Of a stretch of 64,000 nucleotides of DNA, positions 8,743 to 17,973 are shown piece by piece. Source of the DNA: Bog-756 sp963812525 (GTDB lineage: Bacteria > Actinomycetota > Acidimicrobiia > Acidimicrobiales > RAAP-2). Location: the NCBI GenBank assembly GCA_963812525.1, contig CAWEVL010000011.1:310001-374000 (forward strand), given 5' to 3'. The notes under the pieces are model-generated. The model saw nothing but the letters and a program-made list of their open reading frames with translations. It was not told the origin of the DNA and made no database searches. Made by a program: the position numbers and the translations under genes. Position 1 is the first letter of the stretch; every line of letters begins with the position of its first letter.

Positions 8743-10322
8743 TCAGAGGAGTGGTGGGACCATCGCCTCGACCACGCTCGGACCGGGGGTGGCCAGCGCC
8801 CGGGCCAGCTCGTCGGCGAACCCCTCGGCGTTGTCGGCGCGGGCGGCCGGGAGTCCGAGGCCCCGGGCCAGGTGGACGAAGTCGATGGACGGCCGGCCGA
8901 GATCGAGCATGTCCCGGGCCCGCGGCCCCGGTGCGTCGGCGCCCACCCGGTCCAGCTCCATGTTGAGCACGGCGTAGGAGCGGTTGTTGAGCAGCACGGT
9001 CGTCACGTCGAGGCCCTCGCGGGCCATGGTCCACCACGCCTGCAGGGTGTAGAGGGCGCTCCCGTCGGACTCGAGCGCCACCACCCGACGGTCGGGCGCG
9101 GCCACCGCCGCGCCCACGGCCACCGGGAGGCCCTGCCCGATGGCCCCGCCGGTCAGGCAGAGCCAGTCGTGCGGGGGCGAGCCGGCCGTGGCCCCGGGGG
9201 CGAACAGCCCCGAGGTGTTCCCCTCGTCGGAGACGATGGCTCCCTCGGGGAGGAGGGCGCCGAGGGCCTGGCACACCGACTGGGCGGTGAGCGGGCCGGT
9301 CGGGAGGCCGGGGGTCTCGGCGGCGGACCGGGGGGCGGCCCCCGACGGCGCACCCACCAGCGGCGGCCAGTGCGGCCAGCGCGGCGTCGGACGTCGTCGG
9401 CCGGACCGGCCACCGCGTGGACGGTGCAGCCGGCGGGCACCAGGTCGCTGGCCTTGCCCGGGTAGGCGAAGAACGAGACGGGTGAGGCGGCGTCGAGCAG
9501 GACCAGGTGCCGGACGCCCTCGAGCTGCATGGCGGTGAACTCGGCCAGGTAGGCCAGCCGCTCCACCGGGGGCCGGCCGGCGCCCCGCTCCAGCCGGGCC
9601 GGGAACGTCTCGGCCAGGAGCCGGGCCCCGGTGGCGGCGGCCATGTCGGCCGCCCGGTCGAGCGCCGTCCCGCGGCACGCCCGCCCGCCGATGAGGACGA
9701 CGGCCGGCTCACCCGAGCGCAGGGCGGCGGCCGCCGCGTGGAGGGTCGATTCGTCGGGAGCGGCGCCCGCGCCGCCGGCCGAAGGTCCGGTCGGTCCCGT
9801 CGGGGTCGGCCACCATCCCACCGTCGGACCAGGACACGTCGGCCGGGAGGATGAGGGTGGCCACCGAGCCCGGCGGGCCGAAGGCGGCAGCCAGCGCGGC
9901 GGTGGCGTCGACGACCGAGGTCCGGGGTCGACTCGGCGGTGCGGACGAAGGTCGACACGTTGCGGGCCACCGTCTCGATGTCCGACTGGAGCTGGGCGTC
10001 GTAGACGCCGGTGGCCGATGGCGTGGTCGCCCACGATGTTGACCACCGGGCTGTGGGCCCGCCGGGCGTTGTGCAGGTTGGCCAGGCCGTTGCCGAGCCC
10101 CGGTCCCAGGTGGAGCAGGGTGGCCGCCGGCCGGCCGGCCATGCGGGCGTACCCGTCGGCCGCACCGGTGGCCACCCCCTCGAACAGGGCCAGCACGCCG
10201 TGCATGCCGGTGACCTCGTCGAGGGCGGCCACGAAGTGCATCTCCGAGGTGCCGGGGTTCATGAAGCAGGTGTCCACGCCGTGGCCGACCAGCGTGCGGA
10301 TGAGGGACTGGGCCCCGTTCAC
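8743..10322 (-). CDS. Thiamine-diphosphate enzyme, acetolactate synthase / benzoylformate decarboxylase-like (five frameshifts)
   Basis: Corrected length is 524 aa, normal for the family. The N-terminal PYR domain shows FMNPGTSEMHF and FEGVATGAADGYARMAG (catalytic Glu). The central domain has VVLIGGRACRG. The C-terminal PP domain has ESDGSALYTLQAWW...VLLNNRSYAVLN, close to the GDG(X)nN ThDP motif but with Ser for the first Gly. Five +1 breaks lie near 10007-10011, 9924-9927, 9779-9780, 9389-9390 and 9361-9366. Each is mended by removing one G or C, and no domain is lost. The GTG start overlaps the FAD-oxidase stop as GTGA. The substrate is unknown: such proteins are often named acetolactate synthase, but no small subunit is nearby. 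Confidence 0.75.
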
Positions 10323-11724
10323 CGGCCGGCTCCGCTCGGGGCCGGCACGGCGACATCGAAGACGGTGCCCGGATTGAGGATGCCGTGGGGGTCGAAGGCC
10401 GACTTGATCCGCCGCATCAGGTCGAGCTTGACCGGGTCCTCCAGCTCGGCTCAGGAAGCGACGCTTGAGGGTGCCGATCCCGTGCTCGCCCGAGATGGCG
10501 CCGCCGAGGTCGACTCCGGTGGTGATGAGGTCGTGCAGGAGGCGGCGGCGCACGTCGGGGTCGGCCTGCCACACCGACAGGTGGACGTTGCCGTCGCCGG
10601 CGTGGCCGCACCCCACGATCAGCGAGTTGGTGGTGCCGGCCAGTTCGGCCACGGTCTCGAGGTAGGTCGGGATCGAGGCCCGGGGCACCACCACGTCCAC
10701 CAGGTCGTCGGCCCCGTTGGCCTTGGACGCCCAGAAGGCCCGCTCCCTGGCCGTGACCAGGTCGGCCCCGGCCTGGTCGGGCAGGACGTAGACGTCGAGG
10801 GCGCCGAGGTCGGCGACCTGCTCGGCCAGGGCCACGGTGTCCTCCTCGAGCCGGTCCGGGTGGTGGTCTTCGAGGACGATGACCAGATAGGCCAGGGCCC
10901 GCGCCCGGACGTCGTCGGGGATCCCGAGGTCGATGCCGGCGGCGGCGGTGATCCCGGCCATCGGTCACCAGGTCGATGTACTCGACCAGCAGCGGGCCCA
11001 CCCCGCTGGCCACGATGGGGGGCACGGCGGCGGCGATCCCGGCGACGGTCGGCGAACGGGGCCAGCAGCGTGGCGTGATGCTCGGGGCGGGGGTGCAGCC
11101 GGAGGGTGGCCTCGGGTGACCAGGGCCAGGGTGCCTTCGGACCCGACGACCAGCTGGGTCAGGTCGTACCCGCTGGTCGACTTCACGAACTTGCCCCCGG
11201 CGGTGATCACCTCGCCGGTGCCCAGCACCGCCTCGATGCCCAGCACGTGGTGGCGGGTGACCCCGTACTTGACCGCCCGCATGCCACCGGCGTTGGTGGC
11301 CACGTTGCCCCCCAGGCTGGCCGACTGCTCACCGGGGAACACCGGGTAGATCAGCCCGTGGGGGGCGAGGGCGGCGTCGAGTTCGGCCAGGGTCAGGCCC
11401 GGTTGCACCACGGCCACGTGGTTGTCGGTGTCGATCTCGAGGAGGTCGGCCCATCCGCTCGAAGGACACCACGACGCCCCCGGCGACGGGGATGCACCCG
11501 CCCGACAGCCCGGTACCCGACCCCCGGGGGGTGAGGGGGACGCCCTCCTCCCCGGCGGCCTCGACGATGGCGGCCACCTCGGCGGTGGAGCCCGGACGCA
11601 CCACGGCACGTGGTCGGACAGGCTCCGCGCCCAGGGCCTCGTCGTGACCGGCGTCGTCACTGACCCGGGGGCCGAGGTCGAGATGAGCGGGGCCGACGAT
11701 GGCGGCGAGGCGCTCGTCGATCAT
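10319..11724 (-). CDS. FAD-linked oxidase, glycolate/D-lactate dehydrogenase (GlcD) family (five frameshifts)
   Basis: Corrected length is 466 aa, matching GlcD-type 2-hydroxyacid dehydrogenases. The FAD-binding PCMH domain shows VVRPGSTAEVAAIV, TPRGSGTGLSGG and ASLGGNVATNAGGMRAVKYG. The C-terminal domain has GCGHAGDGNVHLS and AISGEHGIGTLKRRF. +1 breaks are at about 11450-11452, 11114-11116, 11047-11048, 10962-10964 and 10448-10449, and each is repaired by removal of one base. The ATG at 11724 begins nine bases after the LLM gene stop, and the gene overlaps the TPP gene by GTGA, so the three form one operon. It probably oxidises a 2-hydroxyacid to a 2-oxoacid; the substrate is not visible. 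Confidence 0.78.
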
Positions 11725-11733
11725 GGGCGCCGG

Positions 11734-12672
11734 TCAGCCTCCGGCCAGTCCGAGGGCCCGGCCCACGGCGGCGATGCCGGTCTGGTCGGCGAAGGCGAAG
11801 CTGAAGATGATCTCGTCCGCCCCGGCCCCGATGTGGGCGGCCACCAGATCGGGGACCTCCCCGGGCTGGCCCACGAGGAAGCCGCCCCGCTCCTCGGGCG
11901 GCATGCCGTCGGCCAGCATGTCCCGCACTTCGACGGTGTTCTGCTCGGAGGTGGTCAGAATGAGCGGGGCCATCCAGGTCACGTCGATCTCGGCCGGATC
12001 GCGACCGACCTCGGCGCAGTGGCGGTGGAGGACCTCGATCTTGTGGGCCAGCATGCCGGCGTCACCGGTCACGTTGCACTGGTCGGCGTACCGGGCGACC
12101 AGTCGGAGCGTCCGCCGCTCACCTCCACCCCCGATCATGATCCGGGGCCCGCCGGGCCGGACCGGCCGAGGAAGGTTGCGGGCATGGTCCAGGCGGAAGT
12201 GGGTGCCCTCGAAGCTCACGTCGTCGCCGGTGAACATGGCGCGGCACACCTGGACCGCCTCCTCGAGCATGTCCAGACGGACCCCGTCGCCGGGGTAGTC
12301 GATGCCGAGGCCCCGGTGCTCCACGTCGTACCAGGCCCCGCCGATGCCGAGGATGGCCCGGCCCTTGGAGATGACGTCGAGGGTGGTGACGATCTTGGCC
12401 AGGATGCCGGCGTTGCGGTAGGTGACCCCGGTGACCAGGGTCCCGAGCTGCACCCGCTCGGTCCGTGCGGCCAGCGCACCGAGCAGCGTGTAGGCCTCCA
12501 GCATGGGCTGGTCCGGTCCACCCAGGGGGGGAAGCTGGAAGTAGTGGTCCATCACCCACACCGAGTGGAACCCCGACGACTCCGCCGCGGTGGCCAGTCC
12601 GGCCACGTGGTCGAACAGGTCGATCGAGTCGAAGCCGGAGAAGTTGGGCAGCTGGATGCCGAATCTCGTCAT
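11734..12672 (-). CDS. LLM-class, probably F420-dependent, oxidoreductase
   Basis: A 312-aa luciferase-like monooxygenase fold protein: FGIQLPNFSG at the N-terminus, VWVMDHYFQLPP, LGTLVTGVTYRN, and RAILGIGGAWYDVEHRGLGI, the pattern of actinobacterial F420-dependent members. The substrate is not predictable. The ATG at 12672 is preferred to upstream codons because the domain begins directly there and a TACCGT -10 box lies six bases upstream. It is the first gene of an operon with the FAD-linked oxidase and the TPP enzyme. Confidence 0.88.
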   Translation of the reverse strand: MTRFGIQLPNFSGFDSIDLFDHVAGLATAAESSGFHSVWVMDHYFQLPPLGGPDQPMLEAYTLLGALAARTERVQLGTLVTGVTYRNAGILAKIVTTLDVISKGRAILGIGGAWYDVEHRGLGIDYPGDGVRLDMLEEAVQVCRAMFTGDDVSFEGTHFRLDHARNLPRPVRPGGPRIMIGGGGERRTLRLVARYADQCNVTGDAGMLAHKIEVLHRHCAEVGRDPAEIDVTWMAPLILTTSEQNTVEVRDMLADGMPPEERGGFLVGQPGEVPDLVAAHIGAGADEIIFSFAFADQTGIAAVGRALGLAGG

Positions 12673-12678
12673 GAGGGC

Positions 12679-12684
12679 ACGGTA
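12679..12684 (-). promoter_or_regulatory. -10 box (TACCGT), leaderless type
   Basis: TACCGT on the minus strand, six bases before the ATG at 12672. It is the likely promoter of the LLM-FAD oxidase-TPP enzyme operon and lies in the 82-bp gap behind the amidohydrolase gene. Confidence 0.5.
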
Positions 12685-12754
12685 CCCCCAACCGGGCCGT
12701 CCCACCACGGGTGCTCCGGTGCCCGCGGGCGGGCGACCAGGTCGGCCGGCTGCG

Positions 12755-14008
12755 TCAGCCGGGCCCCGGAGCGCGCACGGTCAGGGCGCGTCCGTTGTCG
12801 GCCATGACGGTGCGGATCTCGTCCTCGGTGAAGTGGTGGCGGCGCAGGTCCCAGGCGAAGGCGGTGGGTTCGGCCAGGCCTTCGGCATGGGGCCAGTCGG
12901 AGCCGAACAGCAGGCGGTCGAGGCCCAGCACCTCCTTCAGCACCTCCAAGTCGTCCTCGTAGAACGGCGCCACCCACACGTGTCGGCGGAAGGTCTCGAC
13001 CGGATCGGAGGCGAACGCCGAGGGCATCTGGCCGTAGGCCTTGGCCAACTTCTTGACGAGGGCCGGGACCCACTCGGCGCCGGCCTCGATGCTGGCCACC
13101 CGCACGTTGGGGAACCGGTCGAACAACCCCTGACACACCAGGGCGGCCATGGTCTCGAACGGGGGACGGTCGGAGCTGATGACCGATCGGAGGGGGGAGT
13201 GACGGAAGGCCTCGAGGCTCCCGTAGGGCTCCCAGTGGTTGAGGTAGCGCCCGTAGCCGGCATCCCCGGAGTGGATCCCGATGGCCACCCCCGACTCGTT
13301 GACCAGCCCCCAGAACGGGTCGAACCGCCGGTCGGCCGGGGAGGTCAGCCCGGTGGGCGCATGGGCCGGCCCGCCCTTGATGCACACCAGACGGGCATCG
13401 AGCTCGAGTACCCGGGTCAACTCGGCCACGGCGGCCTCCACGTCGACGAGGGTGATCATGGGGGCGGCGAAGATGCGGTCCCGGTGGGCGTAGCCCCAGT
13501 CGTCCTCGAGCCAGCGGTTGAAGGCTCCGAACGCCGCCACCAGGGCCCCGGGGTCGTGGGCCAGGGCCTCCTCCATCCCCACGCCCAGCGTCGGGAACAG
13601 GAAGCAGCCGTCCAGGCCCTGGGTGTCCATGACGGCCAGCCGGGCGTCGCGGTCACGGTACTCCGGCCGGATGGGCTCGAGCTCGCCGAACAGGGCCCGC
13701 ATGTCCTGGGCCTCCGGATTGCGGCCGCGGAAGTACTCGCCCAGGCTCCCCGGGAGGGCGACGGGGTCGAAGGTCGGATTGGGGATGAACCGGTTGACCT
13801 TCCCCCCCACCAGCAGGCGTCGGCGGCCGTCGATCTCGGCCCACTGGATGGCCCGCTTGGCCATGGCCGGGTCGATGTGACGGGTATAGGCGTCGGTGGC
13901 CTCGTAGTAGTGGTTGTCGGCGTCGAAGGTGGGGTAGTCGACGCCGGGACCGACGGGGGCCGCCGCCCCGCTGGTCATCGCCGAACCGCCAGTCTCCACG
14001 GTGGCCAC
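12755..14008 (-). CDS. Amidohydrolase-related (Amidohydro_2) TIM-barrel protein
   Basis: A 417-aa metal-dependent hydrolase or decarboxylase relative. It shows DADNHYYEATDAYTRH near the N-terminus, GIHSGDAGYG in the middle and the family signature LFGSDWPHAEG near the C-terminus, including the conserved Asp. The reaction is unknown; relatives act on aromatic or carboxylated ring substrates. The GTG start at 14008 is one base after the stop of the preceding amidohydrolase-like gene, so the two are translationally coupled. ATG at 13978 is a possible alternative start. Confidence 0.85.
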   Translation of the reverse strand: MATVETGGSAMTSGAAAPVGPGVDYPTFDADNHYYEATDAYTRHIDPAMAKRAIQWAEIDGRRRLLVGGKVNRFIPNPTFDPVALPGSLGEYFRGRNPEAQDMRALFGELEPIRPEYRDRDARLAVMDTQGLDGCFLFPTLGVGMEEALAHDPGALVAAFGAFNRWLEDDWGYAHRDRIFAAPMITLVDVEAAVAELTRVLELDARLVCIKGGPAHAPTGLTSPADRRFDPFWGLVNESGVAIGIHSGDAGYGRYLNHWEPYGSLEAFRHSPLRSVISSDRPPFETMAALVCQGLFDRFPNVRVASIEAGAEWVPALVKKLAKAYGQMPSAFASDPVETFRRHVWVAPFYEDDLEVLKEVLGLDRLLFGSDWPHAEGLAEPTAFAWDLRRHHFTEDEIRTVMADNGRALTVRAPGPG

Positions 14009-14009
14009 C

Positions 14010-14885
14010 TCAGTCCAGCCCCAGGACCCGCAGGGCGTTGGTGCGCAGGAACTTGGGCCATACCTCGTCCTTGAACCCGACGTCCTGCAACTCGGTCATG
14101 ACCCGGGCGATGGACAGGCCCATCGGGAAGTAGCCGGCGAAGATGATCTTGTCGGCCCCCCGGGTGTTGGCGTAGCGCACGATGTCCTTGGGGTAGTACT
14201 TGGGGGCGAAGGCACTGGTCGAGTAGTGCAGGCCGGGCCACTTGAGCATGAGCTTCACGGCCAGCTCGGTCCACGGCTCGCAGCCGTGCCGGGTCACGAA
14301 GGTCAGGTCGGGGAAGTCGAACATCACCTCGTCGATGAGCTCCACGTGCTGGCAGGCCGCCCTCAGGCGGGGCCCGGGGATGCCGGCGCAGCAGAAGATG
14401 GGGATACCCAGCTCCACACACTTGGCGTAGAGGGGGTACATCTTCTTGTCGTTGATGGGGACCTGGGGGAAGGTGCCGGCCGGAAAGACGCCGACGGCCC
14501 GAACCCCGTAGGTCTCGTACTCCCGGACCAGGCGCTCGATGCCCCGCATCCCGTCGTTGGGGTCGGCCGAGGAGGAGGGGATGAACCGGTCGGGGTGGCG
14601 CTGGAGGGCCTGGTCGCCGAGGCCGGCCGGATCGCCCACGCCGATCAGGCCCCGCTCGATCCCCCACAGGTCCATCTCCCGGAGGGTCACCCCGACCGGG
14701 TCCTCGGACCCCTCCACCGACTTGCCGGTGCCGTCCTTGAACATGTACTCCACCGGGAAGTCGAACTGCTCCTTGGACTCGGTGTCCTTGGTCTGCCGGG
14801 TGATGAACCGGTAGACCTCCTTCATGTCGGGGTGGGGGAACCCGACCATGGTGTCGACCACCCCCACGTCCTTCGGCATACCCAT
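14010..14885 (-). CDS. Amidohydrolase-related protein with altered active-site motif
   Basis: A 291-aa Amidohydro_2-type protein. The N-terminus is VVDTMVGFPHPD. Later segments include GIPIFCCAGIPGPR, FDFPDLTFVTRHGCEPW and DKIIFAGYFPMG. The last replaces the usual FGSDxP signature, so the metal-binding Asp appears to be missing; it may be non-catalytic, a partner subunit of the neighbour, or an unusual subfamily. The ATG at 14885 follows GAGGAG (14895-14900) by nine bases, a normal ribosome binding site. It leads a two-gene operon with the adjacent amidohydrolase and is divergent from an SDR gene. Confidence 0.83.
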   Translation of the reverse strand: MGMPKDVGVVDTMVGFPHPDMKEVYRFITRQTKDTESKEQFDFPVEYMFKDGTGKSVEGSEDPVGVTLREMDLWGIERGLIGVGDPAGLGDQALQRHPDRFIPSSSADPNDGMRGIERLVREYETYGVRAVGVFPAGTFPQVPINDKKMYPLYAKCVELGIPIFCCAGIPGPRLRAACQHVELIDEVMFDFPDLTFVTRHGCEPWTELAVKLMLKWPGLHYSTSAFAPKYYPKDIVRYANTRGADKIIFAGYFPMGLSIARVMTELQDVGFKDEVWPKFLRTNALRVLGLD

Positions 14886-14894
14886 GGTCGGTGG

Positions 14895-14966
14895 CTCCTC
14901 TTCCGGGTCGGTCCGAGCTGGCTCGGCATCGACACCCTGCCGACGACCCTGTCCGCGGTGATAGTA
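14895..14966 (-). promoter_or_regulatory. Promoter and leader of the amidohydrolase pair
   Basis: On the minus strand TACTAT (14961-14966) is a good -10 box, followed by a leader of about 68 nt and a GAGGAG ribosome binding site (14895-14900). This transcript is leadered, unlike many neighbours. Confidence 0.45.
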
Positions 14967-15022
14967 GAGCGCCTCCCGGCCGGTCGCCCCCGCGCCCCCG
15001 TCCGGCACCCCACCGCCCTGTC

Positions 15023-15028
15023 TAGGGT
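15023..15028 (+). promoter_or_regulatory. -10 box (TAGGGT), leaderless type
   Basis: TAGGGT, eight bases before the ATG of the SDR gene. Confidence 0.4.
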
Positions 15029-15036
15029 GGTCGGCC

Positions 15037-15816
15037 ATGGAGCTCCGACTGGACGGCAGGACCGCCCTGATCACCGGCGCCTCGCGCGGCATCGGCCAGG
15101 CCATCGCCGACTCGTTCGCCACCGCCGGGGCCTCGGTGATGCTCTCCTCCCGTAGGGCGGACGGTCTGGCCCGGGCCAAGGCGGCGATCGACGGGGGGGC
15201 CGGGGAGCGGTCCGGCGAGGTGGCCTGGCACGTAGCCAACGCCGGTGACCCCGACCAGGCCGAGGCCTGCGTCGCCGCCACGGTCGAGCGGTTCGGTGCG
15301 GTGGACATCCTGGTCAACAACGCCGCCACCAACCCGTACTACGGACCCATCATCGAACTGGACACCGCCCGGGCCGACAAGACGGTCCGGGTCAACCAGA
15401 CGGGCTATCTCGAGTGGACCCGTGCCGTGTGGCGGGCCGGCATGTCCGAGCGGGGCGGCGCCGTCCTCAACCTGGCCTCGATCGGGGGCCTCTCGGTGGA
15501 GGGTGGCATCGGCTGGTACAACGTGACCAAGGCCGCGGTCATCCACCTGACCAGCCAGCTGGCCGGTGAGCTCGGCCCCATGGTCCGGGTCAACGCCCTG
15601 GCTCCGGGTCTGGTCAAAACCGAGTTCGCCCGGGCCCTGTGGGAGGAGGCCGAGCCCGCCATCTCGGAACGGATGCCGCTGCGCAGGTTGGGCGAGGCCG
15701 AGGACATCGCCAACGCCGCCCTGTTCCTCTGTTCGGATGCCGCCTCGTGGATCACCGGGCACACCCTGGTCATCGACGGCGGTGCCCTGTGCATCGCCAG
15801 CGGCGGATTGGCCTGA
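15037..15816 (+). CDS. Short-chain dehydrogenase/reductase (SDR)
   Basis: A 259-aa classical SDR. It has a nucleotide-binding TGASRGIGQAIA near residue 12, LVNNAATN, a catalytic Ser in LNLASIGGLS, and a YxxxK site in WYNVTKAAV. The C-terminus LVIDGGALCIASGGLA is typical of FabG-like enzymes. It probably oxidises or reduces a hydroxy/keto substrate with NAD(P)(H). It is divergent from the amidohydrolase pair across a 151-bp promoter region and convergent with menE (16 bp apart), so it is more likely linked to the accessory block than to the men genes. Confidence 0.92.
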   Translation: MELRLDGRTALITGASRGIGQAIADSFATAGASVMLSSRRADGLARAKAAIDGGAGERSGEVAWHVANAGDPDQAEACVAATVERFGAVDILVNNAATNPYYGPIIELDTARADKTVRVNQTGYLEWTRAVWRAGMSERGGAVLNLASIGGLSVEGGIGWYNVTKAAVIHLTSQLAGELGPMVRVNALAPGLVKTEFARALWEEAEPAISERMPLRRLGEAEDIANAALFLCSDAASWITGHTLVIDGGALCIASGGLA

Positions 15817-15832
15817 CCGACCCTCCAGGCGG

Positions 15833-16960
15833 TCAGGTCAGGGCGTCCCGGGTCACCTTGCCGCTGGCCGTCCGGGGCAGCCGATCGGTCACCACCAGCT
15901 CCCGGGGTGCGGCCCAACGCGGCAGCTCGCCGGCCACGAGGTCCCGGAGCTCGTCGAGCCGCGGCGGGTGGGCCCGGTCCTCGGGGACCACCCAGGCCAC
16001 CACCCGCTCGCCCCAGTCGGGGTCGGACCGCTTCCACACCGCCACCTGGTCGACCCCGGGATGGCGACCCAGGAGCAGCTCGACCGGGGAGGGCCAGACC
16101 TTCTCCCCGCCGGTGACGATGACCTCGGCCATCCGCCCCAGCACCGAGAGCCTGCCGTCGGGTCCGATCCGGCCGGAGTCGCCGGTGGGGAGCCACCCGC
16201 CACCGACCCTCGGATCGGTCCCGTCCCGGTAGCAGCGGAGCAGCATGGGCCCGCGCACCAGGACCTCCCCGTCCTCCGCCCAGGTCCCGTCGCCGAGGCG
16301 GAGCTCCACCCCGTCGAGGGCCCGTCCGTCGTAGACGATGCCCGAGCCCGTCTCGGTCATGCCGTAGGTGGTGACGACGTTGCCGGGCAGGGAGTCCGGG
16401 GGGGCGGCCCCGCCCAGGAGGACGGCCCGGAACCCGGAGGCGTCGGTCCGGCGGAGCGCCGTGGCCACCAGGGAGATCAGGGTGGCCCCCTCCTCGGCCT
16501 GGCGCTCCACGGCAGTGGCGTCGAACGCAGGGAGGACGGTGCACGGTGTGCCGGTGACCAGGGCCCGGGTGACCACGGCCAGCCCGCCCACGTGGGCCAG
16601 GGGGAGGCAGGCCACCCACCGGTCCGAACCGGGGTCGACGCCCAGGCGGGTCGAGGTGGCCCAGGCCGAGGCCTCCACCGCGGCGTGGTCGAGGACGACG
16701 CCCCTGGGCCGGCCGGTGGTGCCGCTGGTGGCCACCACCAGGGCATCTCCCGGTTCGGTGGGCCGGCCCCCGGGCTGTCGGTGCCGGCCCGAACCGTCGA
16801 CCAGGGCCGAGGGCCGCAACGCCGCCAGTAGCCGGGAGAGGGCCGGGGCGGGGAGCCGGTGATCGAGCGGGAGCGCCGCGTCCCCCCCGTCCCAGACGGC
16901 ACGGAGGGCGTCGACGAAGCCCGGGCCGGCCGGGAGGTCGAGCGCTACCAACTCCGGCAT
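15833..16960 (-). CDS. menE: o-Succinylbenzoate-CoA ligase (MenE)
   Basis: A 375-aa member of the ANL adenylate-forming family, short as is usual for MenE. The P-loop-like motif is TSGTTGRPRGVVLDH, the A5 region is TTYGMTETGSG, the hinge region is GRMAEVIVTGGEKVWPSPVE, and the C-terminal catalytic Lys is in ASGKVTRDAL. It would join o-succinylbenzoate to CoA in menaquinone synthesis. The location next to menB, menA, menH and menD supports this over another acyl-CoA ligase. A TAGGCT box six bases before the ATG predicts a leaderless mRNA, divergent from menB. Confidence 0.88.
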   Translation of the reverse strand: MPELVALDLPAGPGFVDALRAVWDGGDAALPLDHRLPAPALSRLLAALRPSALVDGSGRHRQPGGRPTEPGDALVVATSGTTGRPRGVVLDHAAVEASAWATSTRLGVDPGSDRWVACLPLAHVGGLAVVTRALVTGTPCTVLPAFDATAVERQAEEGATLISLVATALRRTDASGFRAVLLGGAAPPDSLPGNVVTTYGMTETGSGIVYDGRALDGVELRLGDGTWAEDGEVLVRGPMLLRCYRDGTDPRVGGGWLPTGDSGRIGPDGRLSVLGRMAEVIVTGGEKVWPSPVELLLGRHPGVDQVAVWKRSDPDWGERVVAWVVPEDRAHPPRLDELRDLVAGELPRWAAPRELVVTDRLPRTASGKVTRDALT

Positions 16961-16966
16961 GGGGCT

Positions 16967-16972
16967 AGCCTA
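16967..16972 (-). promoter_or_regulatory. -10 box (TAGGCT) of menE, overlapping the menB promoter
   Basis: TAGGCT on the minus strand, six bases before the menE ATG. The overlapping plus-strand sequence TAGCCT (16966-16971) could serve menB, so the divergent transcripts may share or compete for RNA polymerase. Confidence 0.45.
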
Positions 16973-17012
16973 GGCGACCGTACGAGTGGCGACTCTAGGA
17001 GTGAATGGTCGA

Positions 17013-17954
17013 ATGGTTGCGTCCCAGACCGACGAGCACGGCGAGGCCAGGGAGAACGCCCCCCTCGGGACGGCCATCACCGGCCCGCCCCTCGACCCGG
17101 TGGAGCGGTTCCGTGGCCTCCCCCTGCCGGCCTGGGAGCGCCGCGGGGACTACCAGGACATCCACTGCGACGTGGCCGAGGGGGTGGCCAAGCTGACCAT
17201 CAACCGCCCCCACGTCCGCAACGCCTTCCGGCCCCAGACCCTCTTCGAGCTGGCTGACGCCTTCAACCTGGCCCGGGACGACCCGTCGGTGGGCGTGGTC
17301 ATCCTCACCGGCCAGGGGCCGGATGCATTCTGCTCCGGTGGCGACCAGAAGATCCGGGGGGACGACGGCTACCTCGGGGACGACGCCGTCGCCCGACAGG
17401 GCATCGGGCGCCTCAACGTGCTCGACCTCCAGATCCAGATCCGGCGCCTGCCCAAGCCGGTGGTGGCCATGGTGGCCGGCTACGCCATCGGCGGCGGTCA
17501 CATCCTCCACCTGGTGTGCGACCTGACCATCGCCGCCGACAACGCCCGCTTCGGCCAGACCGGACCGAAGGTGGGGAGCTTCGACGGCGGGTACGGCGCC
17601 AGCCTGCTGGCCCGCACCATCGGGTTGAAGCGGGCCAAGGAGGTGTGGTTCCTGTGCCGCCAGTACGACGCCGCCACCGCTCTGGACTGGGGACTGGTGA
17701 ACGCGGTGGTCCCGCTCGCGCAGCTGGAGCGGGAGACCGTGGCCTGGTGCCGGCAGATGCTCTCGCTCTCGCCCCTGGCCCTCCGGATGCTGAAGGGCGG
17801 GCTCCACGCGGCGGACGACGGTCTCGCCGGCCTCCAGCAGTTCGCCGGCGACGCCACCATGCTCTTCTACATGAGCGAGGAGGGCCAAGAGGGTCGCAAC
17901 GCCTTCCAGGAGCACCGCCCACCGGACTTCGGTCGCTTCCCCCGCCGCCCGTGA
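17013..17954 (+). CDS. menB: 1,4-Dihydroxy-2-naphthoyl-CoA synthase (MenB)
   Basis: About 313 aa, crotonase family; ring closure of o-succinylbenzoyl-CoA. Visible are INRPHVRNAFRPQT, FCSGGDQKIRGDDGY (oxyanion loop), YAIGGGHILHLVCDLTIAA and TGPKVGSFDGGYG, all MenB hallmarks. The N-terminus has about 45 extra residues before the crotonase fold. ATG 17013 is chosen; AGGAG at 16997-17001 lies 11 bases upstream. GTG codons at 16986 and 17001 are alternatives. It is followed after 19 bases by menA. Confidence 0.93.
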   Translation: MVASQTDEHGEARENAPLGTAITGPPLDPVERFRGLPLPAWERRGDYQDIHCDVAEGVAKLTINRPHVRNAFRPQTLFELADAFNLARDDPSVGVVILTGQGPDAFCSGGDQKIRGDDGYLGDDAVARQGIGRLNVLDLQIQIRRLPKPVVAMVAGYAIGGGHILHLVCDLTIAADNARFGQTGPKVGSFDGGYGASLLARTIGLKRAKEVWFLCRQYDAATALDWGLVNAVVPLAQLERETVAWCRQMLSLSPLALRMLKGGLHAADDGLAGLQQFAGDATMLFYMSEEGQEGRNAFQEHRPPDFGRFPRRP

Positions 17955-17973
17955 CCTCCGGCCGGGTCGACCG

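Noticed and set aside
6422..8977. Open frame of 851 codons on the plus strand
   Set aside because: Shadow of the DUF255 gene and the following gap; no domain.
14010..15332. A 440-aa reading of the upstream amidohydrolase
   Set aside because: The first 149 codons run through the promoter region and antisense to the SDR gene. ATG 14885 has a good ribosome binding site.
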